Shown piece after piece: positions 25,613-35,090 of a stretch of 60,563 nt of DNA. The first letter of the stretch is position 1. The number at the start of each line of letters is the position of its first letter. The notes below the pieces were generated by a model. That model made no database searches and was not told where the DNA came from. It worked only from the letters and a program-made list of their open reading frames with translations. Source of the stretch: an uncultured Lachnospiraceae bacterium (GTDB taxonomy: Bacteria; Bacillota; Clostridia; Lachnospirales; Lachnospiraceae); contig CAMWJF010000021.1 in NCBI GenBank assembly GCA_947174505.1, forward strand, positions 1-60,563, read 5' to 3'. The position numbers were made by a program, and so were the translations under genes.

Positions 25613-26572
25613 ATGAGAGAGCAGGACAGGGAAGTATTTGACAAGGCGCGGAGGTTTGTATACCGAAACGCCCGGCCATTGGATCTGGCAAGGTGGAAAT
25701 ATCATTTTGAAAACGGCAGCGCGCAGGAGGTGCTTGCGGCTTTATCCGCCTATCAGAATGAGGACGGCGGCTTCGGCCATGGGCTGGAGGAGGACAATAT
25801 GAACCCGAATTCCATACCGATGCAGGCGTGGCGGGCGACGGTTGTCCTGCGTGCAGTCAATGGTTTACATAAAACCGAACCGACTGTCGTAAAGCTGCTG
25901 GATTATCTGGAGCACACACCGGAGTTTGACGGGGAGAAGTGGAGTAATGTGACAGCCTCCAACAATGACTGGCCCCATGCGCCCTGGTGGACCTATCCCA
26001 ACGCGCCATGGTATCAGGATACGGAGAGAGAAAGATTTTGCGGGCGGTATAATCCCACCGCTTCTCTGGCAGGGTTCATATTGCGGTATGCGGGAGTGGA
26101 CTGTGATTTCGGACAGAAGGCGCTTGGGATTGCGAAAGAAGCGGTGGAAGCTCTTTTTCAGACCGGCGACCCGCAGGATATGCATGTGCTCTCCTGCTTC
26201 ATACAGTTGTGGGAGGATATTGGGGCGGCGGGGCTGTCCGACCGCTTTGAGATGGAGCGCCTGACAGCGTTTTTGCAGGAGAGTGTGGCAAAGACGATCA
26301 CGCAGGACACTTCCGTATGGGAGACAGATTATATCTGCAAGCCGTCTCAGTTTTTCCGCGACAGGGAATCTGTTTTCTATGAAAAGAACCGGGAAGCGGC
26401 CCTGTACGAGTGTGAGTTTATCAGAAAGACGCAGATGCCGGACGGCGGCTATGCGGTGACCTGGAGCTGGGACGCATACCCGGAGGCATGGGCGGTCAGC
26501 AAGAACTGGTGGCGGGCGGAGATTACGGTTAATAATATGATCTATCTGGACAATATGGATGCAGAAGCGTAG
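25613..26572 (+). CDS. Alpha-alpha toroid (prenyltransferase/squalene-cyclase-like repeat) protein
   Basis: A 319-residue protein starting at ATG 25613 after AAGGAGG. It has repeated phrases of the terpenoid-cyclase/prenyltransferase toroid: ALSAYQNEDGGFGHGLEEDN and KTQMPDGGYAVTWSWD ('Q-x-x-D-G-G-F/Y'). The aspartate-rich acid motif of true cyclases is not obvious, so enzyme activity is uncertain. No signal peptide is present. The frame stays open further upstream but the upstream part does not look like protein. Confidence 0.75.
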   Translation: MREQDREVFDKARRFVYRNARPLDLARWKYHFENGSAQEVLAALSAYQNEDGGFGHGLEEDNMNPNSIPMQAWRATVVLRAVNGLHKTEPTVVKLLDYLEHTPEFDGEKWSNVTASNNDWPHAPWWTYPNAPWYQDTERERFCGRYNPTASLAGFILRYAGVDCDFGQKALGIAKEAVEALFQTGDPQDMHVLSCFIQLWEDIGAAGLSDRFEMERLTAFLQESVAKTITQDTSVWETDYICKPSQFFRDRESVFYEKNREAALYECEFIRKTQMPDGGYAVTWSWDAYPEAWAVSKNWWRAEITVNNMIYLDNMDAEA

Positions 26573-26706
26573 GCGACTATGGGGCGGGCCATTTCGGAAG
26601 AGATGACCCGCCTGTTAATGTGCAGAATATTAATGATTGCAGAGTGGCGGCATGTTCTGATAAAATGGTGCTACAAACAGAAGAATACGACACGGAGGAA
26701 TGACCG

Positions 26707-26832
26707 GTGAAACCGACGGTACTTTATTATGCGAAGTGCTCCACCTGCCAGAAGGCTTTGAAATGGCTGGAGGAAAAGGGGACTTTCTGTGAAGGCCGCC
26801 CGATCAAGGAGGAGAATCCGACAGCGGCATGA
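26707..26832 (+). pseudogene. ArsC/Spx-family reductase, truncated N-terminal remnant
   Basis: GTG 26707 after GGAGG opens a 41-codon frame. It reads KPTVLYYAKCSTCQKALKWL followed by EEKGTFCEGRPIKEENPTAA and stops. This matches the first third of ArsC/YffB proteins, including the CSTCQKA active site. The remaining 70-75 residues are absent, and no continuation is seen in other frames. The good ribosome binding site means a short peptide could still be made. Confidence 0.65.
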
Positions 26833-26901
26833 AATGCATCGGGCCAGTTCGGACGAAGGGAGATTTAGACCGGTACAGAGAGGACGGCCAGGGAGTGAGA
26901 G

Positions 26902-27687
26902 ATGGTACAGGACATTTTCAACGAATATGCAAGGTTTCCACAGATACGCGCCATGGCGATAGGCGGCTCCCGCGCCGTCAAAAGGAACGACGAGTTTTCG
27001 GACTATGACGTATATGTTTACAGCATGGAGCCGGTTCCCACACAACAGCGGCGCGGCGTATTGGAGAAATACTGCGGCAGCATGGCGCTTGACAACCATG
27101 ACAGGGAGCACGAGGACGTCTGCATAATGGAGGACGGTACCGAGCTGAATATCATATACCGCGATCTTGACGGGTTCCTTGCGGGCATTGACCGGGTGGT
27201 GGCGCATTACGAAGTGCTGGACGGCTGTACCACGAGTATGTGGCATAATCTCCTGACGGGCCGGATTGCTTACGATAAGGGAGGCCTTCTGGCGGCGGCC
27301 AAGGCGAAGTATCAGGTGCCTTATCCGCAGGAACTGAAAAATAACATCATCAGCCACCATATGAAGCTGATTAAGTACGGCATGCCCTCATTTATGGAAC
27401 AGATCGGGAAAGCCATGAAGCGGGGAGATATGGTGAATATCAATCAGAGTGTGGGCCGCTTTCTGAATTCCTATTTCGATATTCTCTTTGCCCTGAATGA
27501 AAAGCAGCATCCCGGGGAAAAGCGTATGGTGCAGATCAGCCTGGAGGAGTGCGGCATCCTGCCCGCCAGATTTGAGCTGAATATCCGGCTGCTGCTTAAC
27601 AGTATGTTCAAAGATCCGGCGACGATTTCGGTGGTGAATCTCATGGTGTCGGAGCTTGAAAAAGTGATCGGGGAGACGCTTGCATAG
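26902..27687 (+). CDS. Nucleotidyltransferase-fold protein with DUF4037-like domain
   Basis: A 261-residue protein. IRAMAIGGSRAVKRNDEFSD then YDVYVY forms the nucleotidyltransferase hG[GS]S signature with the D-x-D metal site. A helical C-terminal domain follows (NNIISHHMKLIKYGMPSFME, SVGRFLNSYFDILFALNE). This layout fits DUF4037/aminoglycoside-nucleotidyltransferase-like proteins. The substrate is unknown; antibiotic adenylylation is possible but not supported by specific residues. A strong terminator follows. Confidence 0.78.
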   Translation: MVQDIFNEYARFPQIRAMAIGGSRAVKRNDEFSDYDVYVYSMEPVPTQQRRGVLEKYCGSMALDNHDREHEDVCIMEDGTELNIIYRDLDGFLAGIDRVVAHYEVLDGCTTSMWHNLLTGRIAYDKGGLLAAAKAKYQVPYPQELKNNIISHHMKLIKYGMPSFMEQIGKAMKRGDMVNINQSVGRFLNSYFDILFALNEKQHPGEKRMVQISLEECGILPARFELNIRLLLNSMFKDPATISVVNLMVSELEKVIGETLA

Positions 27688-27688
27688 T

Positions 27689-27755
27689 GGCGAGGATTGC
27701 CAGGCGCAAAGTCCTGAACATATACGGCGAGGTTGCAATCCTCGCCGTTTTATTG
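27689..27755 (+). terminator. Terminator of the nucleotidyltransferase gene
   Basis: GGCGAGGATTGC and GCAATCCTCGCC form a perfect 12-bp stem around a 34-base loop, followed by GTTTTATT. Confidence 0.8.
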
Positions 27756-27762
27756 TATATTA

Positions 27763-27880
27763 GCGTGAGAAGAAGTTCTAAAGATGTCCCGCCATTGGAC
27801 GGGACACCAAGAACTTCTAGGAGCTGCTACGCAGCTCCGTCTCACGCGGGAGAATGCTAAAAAGCAGCATTCTCCGCTCG
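27763..27880 (+). repeat. Dispersed structured repeat family A, copy A3 (best preserved)
   Basis: The outer stem GCGTGAGA/TCTCACGC is perfect over 8 bp. It encloses AGAAGTTCT/AGAACTTCT with an inner GTCCCG/CGGGAC stem. A separate GGAGCTGC-TAC-GCAGCTCC hairpin also lies inside it. Outside it, GGAGAATGC/GCATTCTCC closes the element. It lies between a terminator and the argJ start, so it may be the argJBD leader. Confidence 0.85.
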
Positions 27881-27908
27881 GATTTGATGGAAAAGAGGGT
27901 GGAAAACG

Positions 27909-29132
27909 ATGAAAATGATAGAAGGCGGCGTGACGGCGGCGGCCGGCTTTGAGGCGGCCGGCGTGGAGGCGGCGATCAAATATCAGAACAGAAAGGACAT
28001 GGCACTGATCTACAGTCAGGCGCCTTGCCGGACAGCCGGAGTTTTTACAGGCAATGTGGTAAAGGCGGCTCCCGTTTTGTGGGACAGGGAGATTGTGGCG
28101 CATTCCCCTTATGCACAGGCAGTTGTGGTCAATGCGGGTATTGCCAACGCCTGCACGGGCAGGCAGGGGTATGAATGCTGCAGACAGACGGCACAGAAAG
28201 CGGCGGAAGCGCTTGGCATTTCATCCGACGCTGTGCTGGTGGCGTCTACCGGTGTGATCGGCTGGCAGATTCCTGTAGAGAAAATTGTGGCGGGCGTGGA
28301 CAGGCTGGTACAGGAAAAGGCGCATACGCCGGAGGCCGGGCTTGCGGCGGTGGAAGCGATGATGACCACGGACACAAAGCCGAAGCAGGTGGCAGTGCAG
28401 ATCGAAATCGGGGAAAAAACCGTGACTGTGGGCGGCATGTGCAAGGGCTCCGGCATGATTCATCCGAATATGAGCACCATGCTCGGGTTTATCACGACGG
28501 ATGTCGCGATTTCCAGAGAGCTTCTGCAGGAGGCTCTGAGCGAGGATGTGAAGGACACCTTCAATATGATCTCCGTGGACGGAGACACTTCCACCAACGA
28601 TACGCTGATCGTGATGGCAAACGGCCTTGCGGGAAATCCGGAAATCACGGAGAGGAATGCGGACTACGATACATTTAAAGAAGCCCTGCATTATATAGAT
28701 GAGACGCTGGCGAAAAAAATGGCCGGGGACGGGGAGGGCGCGACAGCCCTGTTTGAGACGAAAGTCATTCATGCGGCAACGAAGGAGGAGGCGCGGGCTT
28801 TATGCAAATCCGTGGTCTGCTCCAGTCTGACCAAGGCCATGATCTACGGCCATGACGCCAATGTGGGACGGATAATGTGCGCCCTGGGGTACGCGGGCGT
28901 GGATTTTGACCCGGAGCAGGTGGATCTTTACTGCGAGGCCGGCGGAAACCGGATGCAGATCTGCAAAAACGGTATGCTGACTGATTATGACGAGGACGAG
29001 GCGACCAGACTTCTCTCCGCCCCCGAGGTCAGCGTGATCGTGGACATGCACAGAGGCGAGGCCGAAGCCACGGCATGGGGCTGCGACCTGACGCACGAGT
29101 ACGTCAATATCAACGCGGACTATCGTAGTTGA
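27909..29132 (+). CDS. argJ: Bifunctional ornithine acetyltransferase / N-acetylglutamate synthase
   Basis: The 407-residue ArgJ moves the acetyl group from N-acetylornithine to glutamate and may also make acetylglutamate from acetyl-CoA. The self-cleavage region is [20 protein letters not shown], with the nucleophilic Thr preserved after a Ser where Ala is usual. Other matches are [22 protein letters not shown] and [11 protein letters not shown]. The C-terminal [12 protein letters not shown] is exactly the ArgJ ending. It starts the argJ-argB-argD operon; argC is not present in the window. Confidence 0.96.
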   Translation: MKMIEGGVTAAAGFEAAGVEAAIKYQNRKDMALIYSQAPCRTAGVFTGNVVKAAPVLWDREIVAHSPYAQAVVVNAGIANACTGRQGYECCRQTAQKAAEALGISSDAVLVASTGVIGWQIPVEKIVAGVDRLVQEKAHTPEAGLAAVEAMMTTDTKPKQVAVQIEIGEKTVTVGGMCKGSGMIHPNMSTMLGFITTDVAISRELLQEALSEDVKDTFNMISVDGDTSTNDTLIVMANGLAGNPEITERNADYDTFKEALHYIDETLAKKMAGDGEGATALFETKVIHAATKEEARALCKSVVCSSLTKAMIYGHDANVGRIMCALGYAGVDFDPEQVDLYCEAGGNRMQICKNGMLTDYDEDEATRLLSAPEVSVIVDMHRGEAEATAWGCDLTHEYVNINADYRS

Positions 29133-29176
29133 GTAAAGTCGCGCGGAATTTTATCATTGATGAAAAGAGGCATAAT

Positions 29177-30076
29177 ATGGAACAGCAGGAAATGGACAAA
29201 ATTCTGGCGAAAGCGGAGGTCTTAATCGAAGCCCTTCCCTATATCCAGAAATTCAACAGAAAGATCATAGTAGTCAAATACGGCGGCAGCGCCATGAGCA
29301 ACGAGGAGCTGCAGAAGAATGTCATCAAGGACGTGACCCTTCTGAAACTGGTAGGCTTTAAGCCGATCATCGTCCACGGCGGCGGCAAGGAGATCAGCCG
29401 CTGGGTCGGCAAGGTCGGCAAAGAGGCAAAGTTCGTCCACGGGCTTCGCGTGACGGACGGGGAGACCATGGAAATCGCGGAGATGGTTCTGAACAAAGTC
29501 AATAAGAACCTCGTCAGGATGGTGGAAGAGCTGGGCGTGAAGGCGGTCGGCATCAGCGGTAAGGACGCGGGGCTTTTACAGTGCAGGAAGAGGTATGCGG
29601 ACGGTGAGGACATAGGTTTTGTGGGTGAGATCTGCGGTGTAGACCCGAAGGTGCTCTATGACCTTCTGGAGAAGGACTTTCTGCCCATCGTGGCGCCCAT
29701 CGGTCTGGACGATCAGTTTATGACCTACAATATCAACGCGGACGACGCGGCCTGCGCCATTGCCAAGGCGGTGGGCGCGGACAAGCTGGTGTTCCTCACG
29801 GACATTGAGGGTCTGTACAGGGATATCGAGGATAAGTCCAGCTTCATCTCGAGACTGACGGCTTCCCAGGCGGAGGAGCTGATCGGGAGCGGCTGTATCG
29901 GCGGTGGTATGCTTCCGAAGCTTGGAAACTGCACGGATGCCATCAGGGAGGGTGTAAACCGGGTGCATATTCTGGACGGACGGATTGCCCACTGCCTGCT
30001 GTTAGAGATCTTTACCGACCACGGTATCGGCACGGCCATCATTGCGGATAAGGACAAGGAGACGATGTCAGGCTGA
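29177..30076 (+). CDS. argB: Acetylglutamate kinase
   Basis: The 299-residue enzyme phosphorylates N-acetylglutamate, the second step of arginine synthesis. Landmarks are [40 protein letters not shown], the substrate segment [18 protein letters not shown] and [20 protein letters not shown]. Length fits when translation starts at ATG 29177 (MEQQEMDK), preceded by AAGAGG. A longer form from 29129 would overlap the argJ stop. Arginine-sensitive ArgB proteins have an extra N-terminal helix, of which the first 25 residues are a possible version. Confidence 0.95.
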   Translation: MEQQEMDKILAKAEVLIEALPYIQKFNRKIIVVKYGGSAMSNEELQKNVIKDVTLLKLVGFKPIIVHGGGKEISRWVGKVGKEAKFVHGLRVTDGETMEIAEMVLNKVNKNLVRMVEELGVKAVGISGKDAGLLQCRKRYADGEDIGFVGEICGVDPKVLYDLLEKDFLPIVAPIGLDDQFMTYNINADDAACAIAKAVGADKLVFLTDIEGLYRDIEDKSSFISRLTASQAEELIGSGCIGGGMLPKLGNCTDAIREGVNRVHILDGRIAHCLLLEIFTDHGIGTAIIADKDKETMSG

Positions 30077-30195
30077 GCAGAGGCGCCTGCGTACAACCGC
30101 TGCGCGGCAGGGACAGAGGCATATACCGGCAAAAGCAGGGGAAGAAATTACGGATATAGAGGAAAACAGACGGATTCAATGAGGATGAGAGAACT

Positions 30196-31410
30196 ATGAG
30201 TGCGGAAATGCAGAAATATATAGACGAGGCGGAGCAGGCGCTGCTCCACACCTACAACCGCTATCAGGTGGTGTTTGACAAAGGAGAGGGCGTGTACCTC
30301 TACGATATGGACGGGAAAAGGTATCTGGACTTTGTGGCGGGCATCGCCGTGTTTGCGCTAGGCTACCGCAATGAGTCTTACAATGACGCGCTGAAAAGTC
30401 AGATTGACAAAATTATCCATACCTCGAATTATTATTACAATGTGCCGGCCATCGAGGCGGCGAAAAAGATCAAAGAGATCTCGGGCATGGACCGAGTTTT
30501 CTTTACAAACAGCGGTGCGGAGGCTGTGGAGGGCGCCATCAAGGCGGCGCGCAAATATGCCTTCCTGAAGGATGGGAAAACGGACCACGAGATTATTGCC
30601 ATGAACCACTCTTTCCACGGGCGCACCATGGGGGCGCTCTCGGTGACGGGGAATCCCCACTACAGGGAGGCCTTCGGGCCGATGATCGGAAACATCCGCT
30701 TTGCGGAGCTGAACGATTTTGACAGTGTGATGGCGCAGGTGACGGACAAAACCTGTGCGATTCTTTTTGAGACCGTGCAGGGGGAGGGCGGCATTTATCC
30801 TGCCACGGAGGAATTTATGCGGAAAGTCAGGGCGCTCTGCGACGAGCGGGACATTCTGATGATACTGGATGAAATCCAGTGTGGCATGGGGCGTACAGGA
30901 ACCATGTTCGCGTGGCAGCGTTACGGCGTCAGGCCGGATGTGATGACCACAGCCAAGGCGCTCGGCTGCGGCGTGCCCGTGGGTGCGTTCCTGATGACGG
31001 AGAAGGTGGGGGCAAATTCCCTTGTGGCGGGAGACCACGGCACCACCTATGGCGGAAATCCTCTGGCCTGCGCGGCGGTCAGCAAAGTGATCGATCTGTT
31101 TAAGGAGCAGGATGTGCTCGCCAATGTAAACAGGGTGGGAGCGTATCTGGAGGAGCGGTTAAATGATCTTGTGAAGGAGTTTGCCTGCGTAAAGGAACGG
31201 AGGGGCGTCGGGCTTTTACAGGGACTTGTGTTTGAACGGCCTGTGGGTGATATCATTACGATGGCGATGGAGAAAGGGCTGGTACTGATCAATGCGGGAA
31301 CGGATATCATCCGGTTTGTGCCGCCTCTCGTGATAGAAAAGAAGCATGTGGACGACATGATTGGGATTCTGCGTGAGTGTATTTTGCAGATAGAAGGAGA
31401 GCGGCGTTGA
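30196..31410 (+). CDS. argD: Acetylornithine aminotransferase
   Basis: A 404-residue class III PLP aminotransferase. FFTNSGAEAVEGAIKAARKY binds the cofactor phosphate. LILDE-type MILDEIQCGMGRTG is the PLP aspartate segment, and VMTTAKALGCGVPVGAFL carries the Schiff-base lysine. It converts acetylglutamate semialdehyde to acetylornithine. It is third in the argJBD operon, about 120 bases after argB. The stop codon overlaps the TTG start of the solute-binding protein gene. Confidence 0.94.
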   Translation: MSAEMQKYIDEAEQALLHTYNRYQVVFDKGEGVYLYDMDGKRYLDFVAGIAVFALGYRNESYNDALKSQIDKIIHTSNYYYNVPAIEAAKKIKEISGMDRVFFTNSGAEAVEGAIKAARKYAFLKDGKTDHEIIAMNHSFHGRTMGALSVTGNPHYREAFGPMIGNIRFAELNDFDSVMAQVTDKTCAILFETVQGEGGIYPATEEFMRKVRALCDERDILMILDEIQCGMGRTGTMFAWQRYGVRPDVMTTAKALGCGVPVGAFLMTEKVGANSLVAGDHGTTYGGNPLACAAVSKVIDLFKEQDVLANVNRVGAYLEERLNDLVKEFACVKERRGVGLLQGLVFERPVGDIITMAMEKGLVLINAGTDIIRFVPPLVIEKKHVDDMIGILRECILQIEGERR

Positions 31411-32921
31411 CTCTGAAAAAAAGATTACTTATGATTCTTACGATTGCTCTGGTTGCGGGCGGCCTTTACGGCGCGGGAAGGTTTGGTCTGGCTGTACTGC
31501 CGAAAGCGGAGGAAGAGCAGGAGGAGGATTTTCTGTTCAGACACAGGGAAACCCTGTATTTGTGGTATGCGGACGAGGGTCTGACGGACTATTTAAACGG
31601 TGTGGCGGTTTCCTACAGCGAATACCAGGACGAGGTGCGTGTGGTTCCGGTTTACACGCAGGGACTGGAATATCTGGAGACGATCAACCAGGCGTCCCTG
31701 CAGGGGGAAGAAGTGCCCGATTTGTATATTGTCAGCAACGACGCTTTGGAAAAGGCGTATCTGGCGGGGCTTGCCAGCGAGGTAAAGCTGCCGGAGGGGG
31801 TGCTGCCCATGACGGATCTGCTGCCGGGAACGGCGGTCCGGGCGGTGACATACCATGACAAACAGATCGGCTATCCTTTTTACTACGAGACGAGCTGTCT
31901 TCTTTACAACAGAACTTATCTGGAAGAATGGGCAAAAGCGCAGATCACGGCCGAGCGGGACCAGGCCATGGCGGAGGATGCGCAGGAACAGGCGGACAGC
32001 GGTGAGGTAGAGGAGGAGATTCAGGAGGCGCAGGAGGAGGACGAGGTTTCCGAGGAGGAGATCGAAGCCAAAATCGAGGAGGCCATCCCCGAGACGATAG
32101 ACGGGATTTTGTCCTTTGCGGACGTTTATGACGCGCCGGAACAGGTGGAGGCGGTCTTTAAATGGGATGTGTCGGATATTTTTTATAATTATTTTATTGT
32201 GGGGCATTATATTGACGTGGGCGGTATCAATGGCGACAACGCGGATTCCATCGGTATTTACAATGAAAACGCGATCAAAGCGCTTCGGGTGTACCAGAAT
32301 CTGAACCAGTTTTTCTCCATAGACACGAAGGAAATCAGCTACGACGGTGTCCTGCAGGATTTTCTGGACGGAAAGATCGTCTATACGGTGGCTACCACGG
32401 ACGCGCTGTCAAAGCTGGAGAAGGCCCGTGAGGACGGAACGTTTTCCTACGAGTACGGGGTGACCCGGGTGCCGGATGTGAGCGGGGAGCTTGCCTCCGC
32501 GTCCCTTTCCGTGACGCAGTGCGTCGGAGTCAACGGTTATTCCATGAAAAAGGAAATGGCAAACGACTTCGCGGTGTATCTGACGCAGTACAACACGCAG
32601 GAGCTTTATGCCAGAACGGGAAAACTGCCGGTACACTGTGACGGGAGCACTTATGATAACCCGAATGCGGCCGCCTTTTTAGAGGAATACGCCCGGTCGG
32701 TTCCCATGCCGAAGATGATAGAAACCAGTAATTTCTGGGTACAGCTTGAGATCGCGTTTGCCAGAATCTGGGGAGGCGCGGACGCCAACGAGGAGCTTCG
32801 TTCCTTATCCGAACAGATTATGGGGCAGGTGCTGGGTGAAGCGTACACAGAAGAATATATTGACGTACCGCTTCCTGTGGAGGAGACGGAGGAGGACGTG
32901 GAAACGCAGGAGCAGGAATAG
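31407..32921 (+). CDS. Extracellular solute-binding protein (family 1-like), membrane anchored
   Basis: About 504 residues. An uncleaved or poorly cleavable N-terminal membrane segment (RLLMILTIALVAGGLYGAG) has no lipobox cysteine. The fold reads as a family-1 binding protein: LYLWYADEGLTDYLNGVAVS, PDLYIVSNDALEKAYLAGLA, IGYPFYYETSCLLYNRTYLE and QCVGVNGYSMKKEMANDFAV. An unusual glutamate-rich insert of about 45 residues (about 185-230) interrupts it. The start is TTG 31407 after GGAGAG, overlapping the argD stop. No permease is nearby, so transport is only inferred. Confidence 0.78.
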   Translation: MTLKKRLLMILTIALVAGGLYGAGRFGLAVLPKAEEEQEEDFLFRHRETLYLWYADEGLTDYLNGVAVSYSEYQDEVRVVPVYTQGLEYLETINQASLQGEEVPDLYIVSNDALEKAYLAGLASEVKLPEGVLPMTDLLPGTAVRAVTYHDKQIGYPFYYETSCLLYNRTYLEEWAKAQITAERDQAMAEDAQEQADSGEVEEEIQEAQEEDEVSEEEIEAKIEEAIPETIDGILSFADVYDAPEQVEAVFKWDVSDIFYNYFIVGHYIDVGGINGDNADSIGIYNENAIKALRVYQNLNQFFSIDTKEISYDGVLQDFLDGKIVYTVATTDALSKLEKAREDGTFSYEYGVTRVPDVSGELASASLSVTQCVGVNGYSMKKEMANDFAVYLTQYNTQELYARTGKLPVHCDGSTYDNPNAAAFLEEYARSVPMPKMIETSNFWVQLEIAFARIWGGADANEELRSLSEQIMGQVLGEAYTEEYIDVPLPVEETEEDVETQEQE

Positions 32922-32985
32922 AAGCGGATTCCGGCGGCCCTGAGACAGAAAAAGAATAATTGCCGGCCTATATGGTCAACCTAAG

Positions 32986-33016
32986 ACAAGACAGTGTAAA
33001 CTGCCTTGTTTTATTT
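32986..33016 (+). terminator. Terminator after solute-binding protein gene
   Basis: ACAAG-A-CAGT, loop GTAA, then ACTG-C-CTTGT, with a single internal mismatch, followed by TTTATTT. The arms contain the GTGTAAAC motif seen elsewhere. Confidence 0.75.
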
Positions 33017-33027
33017 AGGAGGTAATT

Positions 33028-33459
33028 ATGTTAGGATTTTGGATCGCCATTTTATCCGGCGCGCTGATGAGCGTGCAGGGAGTCTTTAACACGCAGGTCA
33101 CCAAACAGTCGGGAATCTGGGTGGCTAACGCCTTTGTGCAGTTTACGGCGCTTTTGGTCTGTCTGGCCGTCTGGCTTGCCACCGACCGGGCTTCTTTTTC
33201 CACGCTCTTAAAGGTGGAGCCGAAATATATGCTGCTGGGCGGCGCCATAGGCACGTTTATCACTTACACCGTGATCAAGAGCATGGAGCAGCTCGGGCCT
33301 GCGCGGTCAGTGATGTTTATTGTGGTTTCCCAGCTTATTATCGCTTATGTCATTGAAGTTCTCGGCCTTTTCGGGGTGGAGAAGCAGCCCCTTGAGATGA
33401 AAAAGCTGTTGGGGGCCGGTGTGATGATCGCGGGAATCGTTATTTTTAAGTGGACATAG
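33028..33459 (+). CDS. DMT family transporter (YdcZ/DUF606 type)
   Basis: A 143-residue protein with five membrane segments: LGFWIAILSGALMSVQGVFN at the start, then FVQFTALLVCLAVWLA, LLGGAIGTFITYTVI, ARSVMFIVVSQLIIAYVIEVL and the C-terminal LGAGVMIAGIVIFKW. This is the size and pattern of half-length DMT proteins such as YdcZ, which work as dimers in export of small molecules. The substrate is unknown. Start ATG 33028 follows AGGAGGT. Confidence 0.85.
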   Translation: MLGFWIAILSGALMSVQGVFNTQVTKQSGIWVANAFVQFTALLVCLAVWLATDRASFSTLLKVEPKYMLLGGAIGTFITYTVIKSMEQLGPARSVMFIVVSQLIIAYVIEVLGLFGVEKQPLEMKKLLGAGVMIAGIVIFKWT

Positions 33460-33536
33460 GACGAGATTTATCTTACAATAAAAATACAGCGCATAGCGGG
33501 AACCTCCCAGGGGCGATGAAGCCCGGAAGGGAGACT

Positions 33537-34376
33537 ATGCAGATGGAAAAAGGAATAAGACGGACGAATAGGATATGGCAGGCGGGACTGGCGTTCGCGC
33601 TGCTTTTGCTGTTGTGCGGCTGCACGAAGAAGGAAGAACTTCTTCTTCTCGATGGAGAAAACGAGGCGGAGGGGGCGGAAGATATGTCTGTTTTCCCGCA
33701 GGACTCCGGGGGACAGATGTCCGCGGCCGGAGAGACCGGGCGTGTCTCAGAAAGAGAGGAACCGCGCATTCCTGACGGTGAGAGCCGGGGACTTGGGGGA
33801 GACGCTTCATTGGCGTCTGCGCAGGCGGACGCTGTGACGGCACAGCCCGGCGTCATTTATGTCCATGTCTGCGGCGCGGTGGCACGTCCCGGCGTTTACG
33901 GGCTGGAGACGGGAAGCCGTGTCTACGAGGCGGTACAGCAGGCAGGCGGCTTTGCGGAGAATGCGGAGCAAAATTATGTAAACCAAGCGCAGACGCTGGA
34001 GGACGGCGTTAAGCTGGTGATTCCCACAAGGGAGGAGGCCGCTGCCGCCGAGGCTGGAAAAGTGCAGGGCGTTGCAACGGAAAAGATCGGCATTGTGCAG
34101 GACGCAACAGCGGAAGGGCTTGGCATTGTGGGCGGTACATCTTCGGACGGACAGGGCGGGGAAGCAGGCGATACGTCGGACGGCCGGATCAACATTAACA
34201 CCGCGTCGGAAGCGCAGCTTTGCGAAATCCCCGGCGTGGGCGCTACACGGGCGGCAGCCATTGCAGCTTACAGAGAATCCCACGGCGCTTTTGAGAAGCC
34301 GGAAGATATTATGAAGGTGAACGGCATCAAAGAAGGCATGTATGAGAAAATAAAAGACAGCATCAGTGTAAACTAG
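33537..34376 (+). CDS. comEA: ComEA-type DNA-binding lipoprotein
   Basis: About 279 residues with a lipobox (FALLLLLCGCTKK) that would anchor it outside the membrane. A disordered linker of about 90 residues follows. An SLBB domain (VIYVHVCGAVARPGVYGLET to DGVKLVIPT) and a second low-complexity linker come next. A C-terminal helix-hairpin-helix pair (INTASEAQLCEIPGVGATRA, then EDIMKVNGIKEGMYEKIKD) binds double-stranded DNA. ComEA pulls DNA through the wall toward ComEC, which lies 3.2 kb downstream. Lipid anchoring instead of a TM helix is a noticeable variation. Confidence 0.92.
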   Translation: MQMEKGIRRTNRIWQAGLAFALLLLLCGCTKKEELLLLDGENEAEGAEDMSVFPQDSGGQMSAAGETGRVSEREEPRIPDGESRGLGGDASLASAQADAVTAQPGVIYVHVCGAVARPGVYGLETGSRVYEAVQQAGGFAENAEQNYVNQAQTLEDGVKLVIPTREEAAAAEAGKVQGVATEKIGIVQDATAEGLGIVGGTSSDGQGGEAGDTSDGRININTASEAQLCEIPGVGATRAAAIAAYRESHGAFEKPEDIMKVNGIKEGMYEKIKDSISVN

Positions 34377-34400
34377 AAAAAACAGGCAGGGGCGGGAAGT

Positions 34401-35090
34401 ATGGCACAGAGAGTATTGGTAGTGGATGACGAGAAGCTGATTGTGAAGGGGATCCGGTTCAGTCTGGAGCAGGACGGCATGGAAGTGGACTGCGCCTATG
34501 ACGGGGAAGAGGCCTTGAAGCTGGCGGAAGAAAATGCGTACGACATGATTCTTCTGGATGTGATGCTGCCGAAAATGACGGGCTTTGAAGTGTGCCAGCA
34601 GATTCGCGGCTTTTCCACTGTGCCGATTGTCATGCTGACGGCCAAGGGCGACGACATGGATAAGATTCTCGGGCTGGATTACGGCGCGGACGACTATATA
34701 ACGAAGCCCTTTAACATTTTGGAGGTAAAGGCCAGAATCAAGGCCATTATGCGCAGGACGAAACGCCAGACGCCGGAGAAAAAGGAAACGGTTAAGATGG
34801 TGGAGCGGGGCGATATGCGCCTTGACTGCGAGGGCAGGAGAGTGTATATCAGGGACCGGGAGATTAACCTGACAGCCAAGGAGTTTGAGGTGCTGGAGCT
34901 TCTGATGCGGAATGCCGGAAAGGTTTACGGCAGGGAGGAGCTTCTGAAACTGGTGTGGGGAAGCGATTATCCCGGCGATGTGCGGACGGTGGACGTACAT
35001 ATCAGAAGACTGCGCGAAAAAATAGAGGAAGTGCCCGGAGAGCCCGCGTATGTGCGGACGAAGTGGGGCGTTGGATATTACTTTGCTTAA
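34401..35090 (+). CDS. OmpR-family response regulator
   Basis: A 229-residue regulator. VLVVDDEKLIVKGI forms the acidic pocket, MILLDVMLPKMTGFEV holds the phospho-acceptor Asp and YITKPFNILEV the conserved Lys. The winged-helix C-terminus has LTAKEFEVLELLMRNAGKVY and VRTVDVHIRRLREKIEE. It resembles WalR/PhoP-type regulators. Its end overlaps the kinase gene by 41 bases, which implies a tightly coupled pair. Confidence 0.94.
   Translation: MAQRVLVVDDEKLIVKGIRFSLEQDGMEVDCAYDGEEALKLAEENAYDMILLDVMLPKMTGFEVCQQIRGFSTVPIVMLTAKGDDMDKILGLDYGADDYITKPFNILEVKARIKAIMRRTKRQTPEKKETVKMVERGDMRLDCEGRRVYIRDREINLTAKEFEVLELLMRNAGKVYGREELLKLVWGSDYPGDVRTVDVHIRRLREKIEEVPGEPAYVRTKWGVGYYFA

Noticed and set aside
33807..35000. 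397-codon open frame on the minus strand
   Set aside because: It lies antisense to comEA and the response regulator, both of which have clear domains; the frame has no recognisable protein pattern.
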